A stretch of DNA of 64,000 nt from Cynocephalus volans (GCF_027409185.1 NC_084475.1:15396130-15460129); one strand, 5' to 3'; counted from the stretch's first letter, positions 24,331 through 36,385 are shown. Notes: generated by a model not told the origin, from the sequence alone. Program-made: numbers and translations.

Positions 24331-25449
24331 AAGTGGTGACTAACAAACTAATAGCCTGTTGTCACCTGTCCAGGGGACAGTGTCAGAGGTCCTGGACAAA
24401 AGTGCCTGACCTAAGAGGCAGTCTGCAATTGGATAACCAAAAACTCCACCTTGAGTCTCACCTGCTCCATATTTTTACAGGTAACTTGGATGAAGACATA
24501 GAAGGCATGTGTGACTCTTCTGGAGGTCATAGAAGTCCAGGGGATGGGGAGAGGGGGTCATAAAAAGGAACAGATGAATTGTCACCTCTGTACCCAGGGC
24601 ATCAGGGCTGAATTAGGAAGGAGAAAGCAACTCCTCCCCAGGGGCAGAGGCCACTGAGTATGGAGGACAGAGGGACACAGAGAGGCAGGCATTGGAGGGC
24701 TCAGTCTGGAGCTGGGTCCCTTCATGCCTGGCCATTGCCCTCCAGAAGGAGCTGAGCCCAGCTCTGTTTGCAGCTTGTCACCAGGAAACCTTCCTCCCAG
24801 CAGTGATGCATATAGGGTGGAGCTCCCAGCTGCCCTTTGAGGCAAGGCCTCCATCCTTCCTCCCCTCACCTATTACTGTGTGTGTTGGCCACTGTGCGTT
24901 CAGAGAGACCTGGGTATGGCTCTCCAGGGACTAGCACCACCTTCCCCCATCCTGCCCTGGATCAAGCAGGAGTCCCCAGAAGTCTGGCTCACTCATCCCA
25001 GGTCTCCCACCTGCCCACCCCTCCTCCCTGCTGCCCTGGAGCCAAGCCAGTAATTGCAAGGGCAGCTCCACTTGGGGTCCCTCCTACGTGGCCAGTGCCC
25101 TCCATGTATTGTCCCCATTATATACAAATCCAAGAAACAGAAGATGAAAGCCACCAAATAGCCTCTCCTGGGCCTCATGCTAAGCAGTGGCAGCACTGGG
25201 TTTGCACACTCATCCATCCAACTCCACAGCCTATGTCCTCGCACCATGTCCACTCTGCCAGGCCACTCCAGGAGAGTGTCTGGCAAAGGAGACTCAGCTC
25301 CTGGGTGCAAAAGTCTCTCGCAGGGCCGAGTCACTGAGGGTTTCACATCCCAGGGACAGGGTCAGAGTTGAGAAGCCAGCTACTGTCACCAGACAGGGAG
25401 CAGCTGGAGTGGGAGTCACAGTTTCTCAGGGACAGCTGACCACCGCCCC
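24330..25449. other. Unassigned 3' flank of the intact CD300-like gene
   Basis: GC-rich single-copy-looking DNA that probably includes the 3' UTR. No AATAAA lies close downstream of the stop on the minus strand; the first clear TTTATT on the plus strand is at 23281. Confidence 0.3.
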
Positions 25450-25561
25450 TCAGAGGCGACGCTGAAGCCAGGCCAACCAGATCACAGCATAGCTGAAGCC
25501 CAGAAGGAGGACCACCTTCAGCAGGACCAGGAACAGGAAGCTTGCAGAGATCAGGAGGGGC
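25450..25561 (-). CDS. Exon 4 (transmembrane segment and stop) of the intact CD300-like gene
   Basis: The acceptor TTTCCTCAACCAG|G opens in phase 2. The exon encodes SASFLFLVLLKVVLLLGF and then YAVIWLAWLQRRL, ending TGA at 25452-25450. The FLxLVLLKxxLLL pattern is the CD300C/E/LD-type helix with a basic residue. The usual WVNRPQ after the helix is replaced by WLAWLQ, a divergence specific to this copy. Confidence 0.85.
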
Positions 25562-28500
25562 CTGGTTGAGGAAACAGGAGTCAGAGAGAAAGCAGCAATG
25601 ACACAGACAGACAGACAACCCCTGTGTTCCCCACCCTTGGGCCCTAAACTCAGGACATGAGTCACAGACCATCATCAGCCCCCCACGCTGTTTCTGATAA
25701 GTTGTTCCCCAGAGGTGGGCCACAGAGAGAAGGGAGAGCAGGAGAAAGGATGGCTCGCAGTGGGCCGGGCTCACGTGCACCAGCACTGGACATCACACTG
25801 CTGAGGCCATCTCGTGTTCCCCACAATGGCCCTACAAGGCAGTGCTGCTGTTATGCTTGTGGCAGATTGAATTTTTCAAAAATGGCCACAGCAGAATTTC
25901 TGGTCTCATGTGCTCTTCCCAAAGCTTGTCATAGCCCTAATAAGAGGGAAAGTGTATTTCCTCTCCTCTTGAACCTGGGCGGCCTTGTGACTCCTTTGAC
26001 TAATAGAATAAGCTGGAGGTGATGCTGTGTAGTCACAGAGGCATGTAGCCCCCGCCTGGCTCTCTCTCAGGACGCTTGCTCATGAACCCAGCCGCCATAC
26101 TGTGAGGAAGCCCAACCACATGCGGCCGTTCCAGCCCACAGCCCCAACTGACGCAGATGGGTGAGCACCAGGCAAATAAGTGAAAGCTTTTTGGTGATTC
26201 CAGCTCCCAGCATGTGAGTCTTCCAGCTAAGGCTCCAGTCATCCTGCAGCAGAGACAAATTGTCCCTGCCATACCCTGTCCAAATTCATGAATTCATGAA
26301 CATAATAAATAATTATATTATGCTACCAAATTTTGCCTTAAAACAGCCATAGTAACTAGAATAATCCTCATTTTATAGATGAGGAAACTGAGGCACAGAG
26401 AAATGAAGTAGCTTGCCCAGTGTCACCACACTGCTAGTAAAAAGTAGAGCTGGAATAGGAACCCAAACATTGGACACTAGCCTCTCACACATAGAAACAG
26501 GAAACAGAGCAGAGAACTGAGACAGAGGTCAGGTACAGGGGGCCTTGGGCTCTAGCTGGGACCTGAAGCAGGTACTAAGGTATCACACCAGGGCCAGGGG
26601 TTACCCCAGCTTCAACATCGCCATCAGGGGGAACCCCTGCTGGGGCTGGGCTTTGCTCACCAGGCAGGGAGGCCAGGGCTGGGCATGTGGCTGGTCATGG
26701 CCAGGGCTCTTGTGCTGGCCGACGTCTCAGAAGTGCTCACTGCAACTGTCCCTGAGCCTGCAGACAAGGTCACAAGTCACTCTTTGCCCCAACCTGAAAT
26801 GGCTCAGGATCTGCAGCTGTCATGAAACTACAGGGACCCTAGGCAGAGAAGGTCAGTGCAGAGAGCAGAGGGTCCTTGGGAGGTTGGAGAAGTGGCCAGG
26901 CCTGCCAGGAGAAGCCCACCTTGCTCCCTCTGGAGCCCCCAGCCACATTGTATCCAGGACACAACAGGCACTGAGTGATGTCTCCTCAGCAACGGGCTGC
27001 TGGGAAGAGGGAAACTCAGGGGCTTCAGCTAGCCCTGCAGGAAGCACCCCAAAAGGCCCTTTGGGAAGAGGTGCTGGCACATTCCTGGCCCTGTAGGAAC
27101 TGTGGAAGCCCAGTGAGCATCCCAGGGCGGGACCAGACCCACCTCTTTCCCTCACACATAGACACAGTTCAGGCAGAAGCTCTTGTGTGGATTTGAGCAT
27201 GGCCTGTCCGGTGGGGGCCAGAGTAAGGAAACTAATTACACACAGATGTGCTAATGTTGGGCTAAAAAGGGCCAAGAGGGAAGGACTGGGTGACCCAGGG
27301 GAAGCCATGGGGTCAGGGGGAGGTGACACAGCTTAAATGCCACCTCCTCCAAAGGCACTCCTGTGTGCCATGAATCTACAGTAGCCCCCACAATAACACC
27401 ATGTAGTCCCTGCCTCAGGCCTCCATAACTCCTGCATTGCACTTGTCACCATCTGTATAGATGTGAGCAACTGCAGGCCTGTGATGGGCTCTCCCACCCG
27501 CCAGCGTTCCCAAGCGCCTCTGCGCTCTGTGCCCTTCTCTCCCACCCTCCACTCGGGAAACACATCAGCCAGCCCCCCTCCACACCCCCTCAGCTGGGAG
27601 CCTCATGGGGGCAGGGGCTGGGACTGTCTACTGCCCACCCCACCTTGTATCACCAGACCAGGTCCATAACAGACATGCAATGAAGGTCTTTAATAAATGA
27701 GAGCAAGAACCAAGGGGACAATCTAGAACCTGGATACAAGATAAGTTTTCTCCCCTGGAGCCTAGAGATCTGAAAAAGAGAGCTGCCGCTTTGACATGGC
27801 CCTGACGACAGCACCAGTAGCTTCCAGCCAGTAAGTCCTCGCCACCTGCCAGCCACTGTAGGCATCAGTGCTTTACACCTATCAGCTCGTTTAACACAAC
27901 CACCCTGTGAGGCAGTACTCTTATTACTCCCATTTTACTACTAGGGAAACTGAGGCACAAGCAGGTTAAGTAACTTGCCTGAGCTCTCACAGCCAGCAAG
28001 TAGCAGAGCTGAGATTTGAGCCCAGCAGCCTGACTCCAAGGCCCACCTGTCCACACCTACAGGCAGACACGGATGCACACTCTTCCACACGCACGTGCAT
28101 GTGCTCAGGTATGTTCCTCACCCCCTGGGCAGCCAGTCCTGGGGCCCGGGCTGGACCCATCCTCCACCCCTCAGCAAGAGAAACCCTGGCCCACGCCAGG
28201 CAAAGGGAGTGGGGAGAGATTACCTGGAAAAACAGTCACTGCCACCAGGTCCTGGGGGCCACTTGTGGGCCTGTCTACCCCACACCAGTAAGTGTCCGCA
28301 TCTCCCTTCTCCACGTTCTCCATGGTCACGAGGAAACGGTGCTCTCTGGGGATGTCTCTGAGGGTCACTCGGCCATGCCTCACCTCCTTCTCTGCCTGTG
28401 TCGTCTCAATGACCCGAACACAGTCCTTCCAGTTGGCCCCTCGGCACCAGAACTTCCTGTGGCCTTCCTCTCCCTCACTGTACCGGCACGTCACCAACAG

Positions 28501-29954
28501 CGTCCCTCCCACTGCACCTTGTAACACCCTGGGGATGCTCAAAGTGAAATAGCCTGAAAAACATATCCACACACCCTCAGCCAGTGTGTCCTGGGAATCT
28601 GGGTCCCCAATGCCACCCCTCACCATGACCTGCAATGGACAAATAGACTACCCTCCCATCCCTGGGTGTCCCCCCGTGTCCTCACATGCTCACCCCTCTA
28701 CAGGAACCACAGATAGTCGTGCAAACACAGGCCACGTGGGCAGCTGTGCTTCCCTATGGTTCTGTGAGCAAAACAACTCTTCTGCTGCTTCTCTTGGAGA
28801 ACAGAAAATCCTCCCCATATAGCAAATTAACCACCTGCACAGACACACATACTCGTCCTTGCTGCAAACCCTTTCTCCACGCTCCCTTCTTTCCCCAGGC
28901 TATTTTGACCTTCTTGGGTCTCTGCAGGTGATGTCAGTGTGAGCCCCCTTTCTTGGTGATTTTCACTCCTCTATGGGCCCCCCTCGACTCCCCAGCATTC
29001 AGTGGGGGGTGAGAGAAAGTTGAGCGAGCGTCCAGCCCCTGGACCAGCACCATGATCCTTACAACAGCTGACACTGACTTAGGGCTTAGGAGGGACGGGG
29101 CACTGTTCTGCGCTCTTTACATGTGTCGATGGGTTTAATCCTCAGAGCAGCCCCCTGGAGAACATACCTGTGATGTCCCCACCATGACCAGACGTCATTA
29201 ATTCCACTTAACAAAACCATCCAATTGCCCAAGTTAACACGCATTGGGTAGGTGGCATTTGGAACTGGCATATGGATCTCACAGTGCGCTTTCTTCATAA
29301 AGTCCTTAGAGTGAAACGTCTTTAAGTAGAGACAGAGCGAAAGAGGGAGGGAAGGAAAGAGGCTTTCTCTCCCAAGCTACAGGACTGAAGCTGAGACATC
29401 TTGTCTCTGAGCAAGGACCCAGCCCTGGGTACTCTAGTCTTCACCAGATTTCGGAGGGATGGGTGAGGGGTAGAGGATGCTTTTCCTCTAGCCGGGGGAG
29501 CTTGGCGGAAGCAGCGATGTTGCTGGGATGGGGATTAATAAGAGGCACTGGGCAAAGGCTGAAGAGAACTTTGTGCTAGCCTTAAACCAAGCCCTTTCTC
29601 ACCCTGACAAGGACAGCACACAATTCCACACCTGGAAGCCCCTTTTCCAATAGTAGTTTATGCCTCGAATCAGGAAAAGGTGGATTTGTGGGACAACTAT
29701 CCCAAGGATAATTTTACCCTTCTCCATTCGTAAGGGAGGACATGTGAGAAAATAAAGGTAGGACACACTTGGAATCTTCTAGAAAGATTCCCCCAGGACT
29801 CTATACCTCCTTTACAGGTCTCTCTAGACAGATCTTCCTTCTTCCCATCAGCTCAACAGACAAGACATTCCCTGAGTCTGAGGTTCCACTTACCTGGGAG
29901 GCACAGGAGCAGGAAGGCCCTGGAAAGATACAGCTTCTGGCCTTGCGGGGCCAT
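25450..29954 (-). CDS. CD300-family (CMRF35-like) activating-type immunoreceptor, 4 exons, apparently intact
   Basis: Coding exons are 29954-29894 (leader), 28553-28224 (Ig-V), 26757-26661 (stalk) and 25561-25450 (transmembrane), each bounded by AG/GT. Phases are 1, 1 and 2, and the total of 600 nt encodes 199 residues without a stop. Residues 1-20 are a hydrophobic signal peptide. Residues 22-130 are a V-type Ig domain with C43 and C111 (in YWCGV) as the canonical pair and C57/C65 as the second CD300-type pair. Residues 131-163 form a Ser/Thr/Pro-rich stalk. Residues 170-193 are a membrane helix with K178, followed by a tail of about six residues without an ITIM. In this family a charged membrane residue with a short tail pairs with ITAM adaptors (DAP12, FcR-gamma) on myeloid cells. 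No N-glycosylation sequon is present. The leader and V domain are closest to the CD300C/LD group by eye, but I cannot assign a one-to-one human orthologue. It lies between two dead paralogues on the same strand. Confidence 0.86.
25855..26355 (+). mobile_element. MLT1-type LTR in intron 3 of the intact gene
   Basis: GGCAGATTGAATTTTTCAAAAATGG, GTAGCCCCCGCCTGGCTCTCTCTCAGGACGC, GCCGCCATACTGTGAGGAAGCC and CATAATAAATAATTAT. Confidence 0.65.
26360..26470 (-). repeat. MIR
   Basis: CATTTTATAGATGAGGAAACTGAGGCACAGAG, then AGCTTGCCCAGTGTCACCACACTGC. Confidence 0.75.
26661..26757 (-). CDS. Exon 3 (Ser/Thr-rich stalk) of the intact CD300-like gene
   Basis: This 97-nt exon lies between acceptor CTTGTCTGCAG|GC and donor GCCTG|GTGAGC. 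It translates to a mucin-like spacer (SGTVAVSTSETSASTRALAM and on) and is the only phase 1-to-2 exon I found that bridges exon 2 to the transmembrane exon. O-glycosylation is plausible. It was found by phase and composition, not by homology, because stalks are poorly conserved in this family. Confidence 0.72.
27855..28045 (-). repeat. MIR in intron 2 of the intact gene
   Basis: CATTTTACTACTAGGGAAACTGAGGCACAAGCAGGTTAAGTAACTTGCC. Confidence 0.78.
28224..28553 (-). CDS. Exon 2 (Ig-V domain) of the intact CD300-like gene
   Basis: The acceptor is TGTTTTTCAG|GC and the donor is TTTCCAG|GTAATC. The 330-nt phase 1-1 exon encodes GYFTLS at its start, KFWCRG with the second-pair cysteine, the RVTLRD strand, the VTMENV strand and DADTYWCGV, ending AVTVFPG. 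The Arg codon after FWC is CGA, the codon that is TGA in both neighbouring pseudogenes. Confidence 0.88.
29894..29954 (-). CDS. Exon 1 (signal peptide) of the intact CD300-like gene
   Basis: The ATG at 29954-29952 is in a good context (A at -3, G at +4). It opens MAPQGQ and then a Leu-rich core ending LLLCLP, and splits a Gly codon at the donor CCCAG|GTAAGT. An out-of-frame ATG lies 10 nt upstream. The bases just before it read TTTATTCCTCCTGCAG, which looks like a splice acceptor, so transcription may start in a further 5' exon. Confidence 0.82.
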
Positions 29955-32110
29955 GCTCGAGCATATCTGCAGGAGGAATAAACACCAGGCCCTTGTGCTC
30001 TCCACAGATCAGAGCCACATCCTTGCTTCTTTTTTTTTTTTTTTTTTATTCCTCCTTCCATTCCTACTCTTGCTATTACGTCTCTTCTTGACTTTCCAAA
30101 CCAATAGTTCTCAAAATGAATAAAGATTCCCAGAAAACTTTTTAAAGTACATGGGGTAGGGGAAGTGGTATAAAATTTTTTGGACTTGAGGTATTTGATA
30201 ACTAACCTGGAAATATCAGATACGGTTACTAAAGGAACTTCATCTATTTCAGTCTTCTTTTAAGTTTTTGGCTGGAACTCACAATGAGAAATATGTTTTA
30301 CATTTCAGCCCAGAGTTACTACCCATATTTATATCTGAAACAAAAATCTCACAAAATAAAACTTGCCCTTACTACCCACTATGCACTGGGATGTTTTCAA
30401 TTCTATTTCATTTTTTAAAGTGTCGGTGACAACCCCCTCCCTGCCACAACTGATGTTATAACCTAGTGTTCATCACGACCTACTGACCTAGTCTAACTCC
30501 CTCCAATTACAGTTGAAGAAACCAAAGTCCGAAAGTAGGTGATTTGAACAAGATCAGACTCAAAACCAGGCTAGAACCACAACCTCAGGACTGTGATCCG
30601 ATGCCCTTGACTCTCACCTTGGGTTACTCGATGATGCAAAACTCATAGTTAGTTTCTTGAAGAAATGACCAACTCACGGAGTCAGCCCCTCTCACCTCTC
30701 TGAGGTCACACACTCCCCTTGGGCTGAATCGAATCACTAGCTCCCACAAGGTCCCCAGCAAGTCAACCTAAGGTAGCTCTTAGCGCTGTCGTTGGGGGAA
30801 GTCCAGGGTCACTGGTGCTACCTCACCTACTCCGAGGGCCCAGAAAAATTCCCACCTCCATGGGAGAGCAAATGAGAGCAACAGGGCCACCCTCCCTTTT
30901 GAATGCAAAAATTTTGTTATACTTAAAAAGACAGGAGAACTGGAGGCGGTGGCCTTACCTTCTTACTCCCTCACTCTCTGCTTCCCCTTCCCACCAGCTC
31001 CCTCTGCTCCTCTCTCTGAGGCTTGAGCAAGTGGCTCTGCTGTCTTCACGCCTCTCAAGTACAGGTCCACAGTGCATCTCACAGCCCAGAACCCACGGCT
31101 GCTGGTCCTGATCTCATACGTTCCCCAGCCCTGAGTCACCAGCTTGCACGTGGGCTCTGCCCACTCCAGGGTATCCTGAGGCTCGGTGGTGGGTGGGGTG
31201 CTGCAGGCAGTGGCGTTTTCAGCACAGCCCCAGCTACATGCCAGCCACTCCCAAACCCACACCCACGCGGCCAGGATTACCTAACAGGCAGATGCAGCAA
31301 GTGCCGAGCTCCAGCAGAGCTGCATCGTCGAAAGAGACGTAGGAAACATTTCACACTTGATATTTCCTTAAAAGGCATTATTTGTAATGTCTTCATGGGA
31401 AAATCAGAATTTGATGGAGTCCCTCAGTGTACAGTTTTTATTTTAATTACATTTGCAAGCGTGATTAGTTCTCTAAAGCTGTCAGGCCTACCTTGCACCC
31501 ACCCAGGTAACTGTGCATATCAAACAGGTAGGGAAAAAAAATCCTTACAGGCAGGGCCTTGGCCTGTTTGTTCTCAGACCCGTTCCTTTCCTTTACCTGG
31601 GTCTGCTCTGTATAGCAGGGACCTGAACCCTCAGGTGGGTTTCCCAAGCCCTAATGTCAATGGGCTTTTGACTGCAGTCAGCCAATGAGAAGCCCGGGCA
31701 GGACCCAGGAGACTGGAGAGAACGGAGAAGCCAGGACATTTCCTCACGCCTCTCTCGGCGGGTTGTGACTCTCCACCACCCCATCTCTTCCAAGTCACCA
31801 GATCCTGCAGAGAAACTGGCTGTGGTTCTACCCTCTACTGAGTGGCCCTGACCTCTGGGTTCCGGGTTTGGGGCTCCTACCTTTGCCCTTCCAGCCTCAT
31901 CTGTGAGTGACTCACAATTGCCTATTCAGCCTTCAGCATTTCCATTGCTTCTGTTTTAATGCGTACAGGCGTTTCTGTGGTCCTGGTCGGGCCTTGACTG
32001 ATATAATCTGTTAGATCTTAATCTTCATGATTTACATGTGGTTACTGCATAAAACTCACAGTAGCTCTTCAGGAAGGGAGAGAAGACGGATACCACCAGG
32101 GCACTCTCAC
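29955..32110. other. Upstream region of the intact CD300-like gene
   Basis: Contains a T19 run at 30030-30048, a MIR-like piece at 30470-30620 and otherwise unassigned sequence. A stop-free 99-codon frame on the minus strand (31262-30963) shows no domain I recognise. Promoter elements were not identified. Confidence 0.3.
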
Positions 32111-32135
32111 CTAATTATACCTGCTAACAATAAAA

Positions 32136-32390
32136 ATGTCTGAAATTGAGAAGAAAACACCTAAATCAACAAAAACTATGAGCAATCTTAAAGTTACCCT
32201 GATCCAACAAACCTGCATTCCAACAACAGAAAAGCCGATAGTAGTATGCAGAGCCAGAGATAACCACAGTGGCGGAGATACCAAGACTCTCAAGCCAAAG
32301 AAATCAACTGGTGGTAGCCACTTCAGTAAACATCAAGAAGGGGGAAAAAACCAGAGGGAAAGAATGGGCAATAATACCAAAAAATGGTGA
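32136..32390 (+). other. Unrecognised 84-codon Lys-rich open frame
   Basis: It starts MSEIEKKTPKSTKTMSNLKV and ends at TGA. It is rich in Lys, Thr and Ser. An A-rich AAAAAATAAAAAAGG stretch follows at 32492-32507, so a retroposed pseudogene is possible. I recognise no family and claim no function. Confidence 0.25.
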
Positions 32391-33259
32391 TAAATGTTTA
32401 AATGTTCTAAGAGAATTATAAATTTTTCTCTTCACTGTCTTGTTCTGAAAATGGCTTAACACAATTTATGAACACCTAAAGAGAAATAGGTAAAAAATAA
32501 AAAAGGAAAATCATGTCCAAATGTAAAATAGATAAAAAACAGATAGCAATGATGCTAATATAAAAATATAACCCGTAGAGCCCAATCTACTAGCCATTGT
32601 TGGGAATCAGATTTGGCTCTGTGCTTTGCAGCAGAATGTGCAAAATAGTTAACTCGACCAGTGACACAAGTCACATATCCCAAGAGGGAAAAACTAATGG
32701 TTTAGTAAAAAATGATTATTCCTAATACTAAAAATAACTATCTGCAGAGAAAGCAGCCATAGACAGCAATTGAAACAACAAATCTAGTCACAAATGCAGA
32801 AGTCACAACACTGCAGTGTGCATAGGTGATTATAATGCTATTAACCCTTTTTATCACTCTGGTAAAGCCTATGGACTCCCTTACAGAATAATGGTTTTAA
32901 ATTTATATATATATATATACCATTATCTAATTATATATTACCCCACTTTATATGATTATATGATTTCCCCACTTTACTGCCTGGAGCTTCCAGGCTGCAA
33001 CACAGGGACAGGAACCCTGGAAAAATCTGGAAGAGTCCCTGAGTTGAGAAGACAGAGCAGAGATTTCAAGGAGGCCAAGGCTGATTGAGTGCTCAGGACA
33101 AAGTACCAGAGAGGAGAGTGTTGCCCACGGAGAGACCACTGGAGTGATGCAAAGTACAGATCAGTATCTCTGTGTGAAAACACTTCCCAAGGCCAGAGAA
33201 ACAGTCACCTGAACAGGTTAGAGGGAACAGTGTGTGGGGTTCACACAGAACAAAGAGTA

Positions 33260-35840
33260 ATTTCTGTTCCCACCAGGCAGATGAGAAAACTTCATAATTT
33301 GTGGGATATTTATAACAGAACTCAGATGGTGATTGCCTAAGAGGTGGGAAATAATTAGCCCTCAACTAACAAACCTTAATAGCAAGATTCAGAAGAATCA
33401 AAATATTTCCAAGTAATTTAACTGCATTCTGGAACCAAGCTCAAGAATATTGAAATGAATACAAAAATATCCAGTGCTCAAAAGAGTAAAACTCACAATA
33501 TCTAGCTTCCAATCAAAAATTACCAGGCAAGTAAAGAGGCAGGAAATTACAACCAATAACGAGGGGGAAAAAATTAGTCAATTAAAACTGATCCAGGACA
33601 GATACTAATGTTAGAACTAGCCAATAAGAACATTAAAATGGTTATTTTAAACTATATTTTATATGCTCAAAAATCTAGAGGAATGATTGAAAGTGTTAAG
33701 TAGAGACATGAAAGGTATTTTTATTTTTTGTTTATTTATTTTTATTTTTATTTTTTTAAATTTTATTTTGTCGATATACATTGTGGCTGACTATTGTTGC
33801 CCATCACCAAAACCTCCCTCCCTCCTCCTTCCCCCCCTCCCCGCCACCAATGTCCCCTCTGTTTGCTTGTCGTATCAACTTCAAGTAATTGTGGTTGTTA
33901 TATCTTCTTCCCCCGCCAGCCCGGTTATTTGTGTGTGTGTGTGTGTGTGTGTGAATTTATATATTAATTTTTATCTCCCACCAATAAGTGAGAACATGTG
34001 GTATTTCTCTTTCTGTGCCTGACTTGTTTCACTTAATATAATTCTCTCAAGGTCCATCCATGTTGTTGCAAATGGCAGTATTTCATTCATTTTTACAGCT
34101 GAGTAGTATTCCATTGTGTAGATGTACCACATTTTCCGTATCCACTCATCTGATGATGGACATTTGGGCTGGTTCCAACTCTTGGCTATTGTAAAGAGTG
34201 CTGCGATGAACATTGGGGAACAGGTATACCTTCGACTTGATGATTTCCATTCCTCTGGGTATATTCCCAGCAGTGGGATAGCTGGGTCGTATGGTAGATC
34301 TATCTGCAATTGTTTGAGGAACCTCCATTCCATTTTCCACAGAGGCTGCACCATTTTGCAGTCCCACCAACAATGTATGAGAGTTCCTTATTCTCTGCAA
34401 CCTCGCCAGCATTTATCATTCAGAGTCTTTTGGATTTTAGCCATCCTAACTGGGGTGAGATGGTATCTCAGTGTGGTTTTGATTTGCATTTCCCAGATGC
34501 TGAGTGATGTTGAGCGTTTTTTCATATGTCTGTTGGCCATTTGTATATCTTCCTTAGAGAAATGCCTACTTAGCTCTTTTGCCCATTTTTTAATTGGGTT
34601 GCTTGTTTTTTTCTTGTAAAGTTCTTTGAGTTCCTTATATATTCTGGATATTAATCCTTTGTCAGATGTATATTTTGCAAATATTTTCTCCCACTCTGTT
34701 GGTTGTCTTTTAACTCTGTTAATCATTTCTTTTGCTGTGCAGAAGCTTTTTAGTTTGATATAATCCCATTTGTTTATTTTTCCTTTGGTTGCCCATGCTT
34801 TTGGGGTCGTATTCATGAAGTCTGTGTCCAGTCCTATTTCCTGAAGTGTTTCTCCTATGTTTTCTTTAAGAAGTCTTATTGTTTCAGGGTGTATATTTAA
34901 ATCCTTAATCCATTTTGAGTTGATTTTAGTATATGGTGAGAGGTATGGGTCTAGTTTCATTCTCCTGCATATGGATATCCAGTTCTCCCAGCACCATTTG
35001 CTGAAGAGGCAGTCCCTTCCCCAGTGAATAGACTTGGTGTCTTTGTCAAAGATCAGATGGCTGTAGCTGTGTGGGTTGATTTCTGGATTCTCTGTTCTAT
35101 TCCATTGATCAGTGTGTCTGTTTTTATGCCAGTACCATACTGTTTTGGTTATTATAGCTTTATAGTATAGCTTAAAGTCAGGTAGTTTTATGCCTCCAGC
35201 TTTATTTTTTTTGCTCAGCATTGCTTTGGCTATGCGTATTATTTTATTATTCCATATAAATGTCTGGATAGTTCTTTCCATTTCTGAGAAAAATGTCTTT
35301 GGAATTTTGATGGGGATTGCATTGAATTTGTATATCACTTTGGGTAGTATGGACATTTTCACTATGTTGATTCTTCCAATCCAAGAGCATGGGATATCAT
35401 GAAAGATATTTTTAAAAGACCCAAATTGAACTTCTAAAGATGAAAACTACAATATCTGGGATGAAAAATACACTGGATGAGATTAATAGCAGATTAGGCA
35501 TTAGAAGAAAAGACTAGTAAACATGAAGATATAGCAATAGGAATCTCTGAGTAGAAGGGTAGAGTTTTCTATCTGTCCTTGAGGTTCTATCAGTTTTTGC
35601 CTTGTGTATTTTAAATATCTATTATTTGGTACATAAATGTTTAGTATTGCTTGTCCTTTGATAAATTGACCCCTTTATCATTAGGAAATGACTTTTTTTT
35701 TTACCCTTGGTAATATTATTTACTCTGAATTATATCTACTCCAACTTTTCCATTAGTGTTAGCATGAATATCTTTTTACATCATTTCACTTTTAACCTAT
35801 TTGTGTTTTATACTTAAAATGGGTTTCTTATAGGCAGCAT
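33260..35840 (+). repeat. Old L1 5' region, host of a younger L1
   Basis: L1-type sequence before 33707 resumes after 35414 as AAAGACCCAAATTGAACTTC...GATGAGATTAATAGCAGATTAGG; the same module recurs at 57.7 kb. 35560-35840 is further L1-like AT-rich sequence. Confidence 0.6.
33724..35397 (-). mobile_element. Younger 5'-truncated L1 (3' 1.7 kb)
   Basis: A 324-codon open frame (35362-34388) carries the ORF2 C-terminal region ([23 protein letters not shown] near its N-terminal half). It is followed by two further ORF2 frames, so at least one frameshift separates it from the ORF2 end near 33971. A-rich tail at 33724-33765 (T-rich on the plus strand), with a (GT)11 run at 33931-33953 in the 3' UTR. 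CATGAAAGRTATTTTTA flanks both ends as a target-site duplication with one mismatch. Confidence 0.88.
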
Positions 35841-35844
35841 ATGG

Positions 35845-36027
35845 ATTTGTTTGTTTGTTTGTTTGTTTGTGACCAGTAAGGGGAACACAACCCTTGGCAT
35901 GGTGTCGCCCGCTCTGTGCTCAGCCATTGAGCACACCGGCCAGTCCTATATAGGATCCGAACCTGCGGTGGGAGTGCCGCTGCGCTCCCAAGCGCGGCAC
36001 TCTCCCGAGTGCGCCACGGTGCCGGCC
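35845..36027 (-). mobile_element. tRNA-derived SINE (CYN-like)
   Basis: On the plus strand, (TTTG)n, GACCAGTAAGGGGAACACAACC, CCTATATAGGATCCGAACC, GCACTCTCCCGAGTGCGCCACGG and GCCGGCCCC: the reverse complement of the dimeric element. Confidence 0.87.
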
Positions 36028-36385
36028 CCGGATTTTTAACCATAACAGAAAAAAATCGATAAATTGGACTTTACCAAAATTAAACACTTCTGCCCCTTGA
36101 AATGCATTGTTTTTTAAAAAATAAATAAGACAAGCCACATTCTTGCAGGATATTTTTGGAAATCACATATATGATTGAGGCCTTGTATCTATAACATATA
36201 AAGAACTCTCAAAACTCAACAATGAAAAACTCAAACAACCCAGTTAAAAAATAAGCAAAAGATATGAGCAGACACTTCACCAAAGAAGATATACACAGAA
36301 TAAGTAAGCACAAGAAAATGTGCTAAACATCATTAGTCGTTGGGAAAAGTTAAAACCACAATGCAACGTGACTACATACCTATTA
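36028..36385 (+). repeat. L1 fragment
   Basis: AAATTGGACTTTACCAAAATTAAACACTTCTGCCC, then AAAGAACTCTCAAAACTCAACAATG. Confidence 0.75.

Noticed and set aside
25343-25786. 147-codon minus-strand frame as a gene of its own
   Set aside because: It is the transmembrane-exon region read in another frame.
26853-27329. 158-codon minus-strand frame as the stalk exon
   Set aside because: No suitable splice sites or phase. The 97-nt exon at 26661-26757 fits both.
34388-35362. 324-codon frame as a cellular gene
   Set aside because: It is L1 ORF2 C-terminal sequence in a truncated element with a target duplication.
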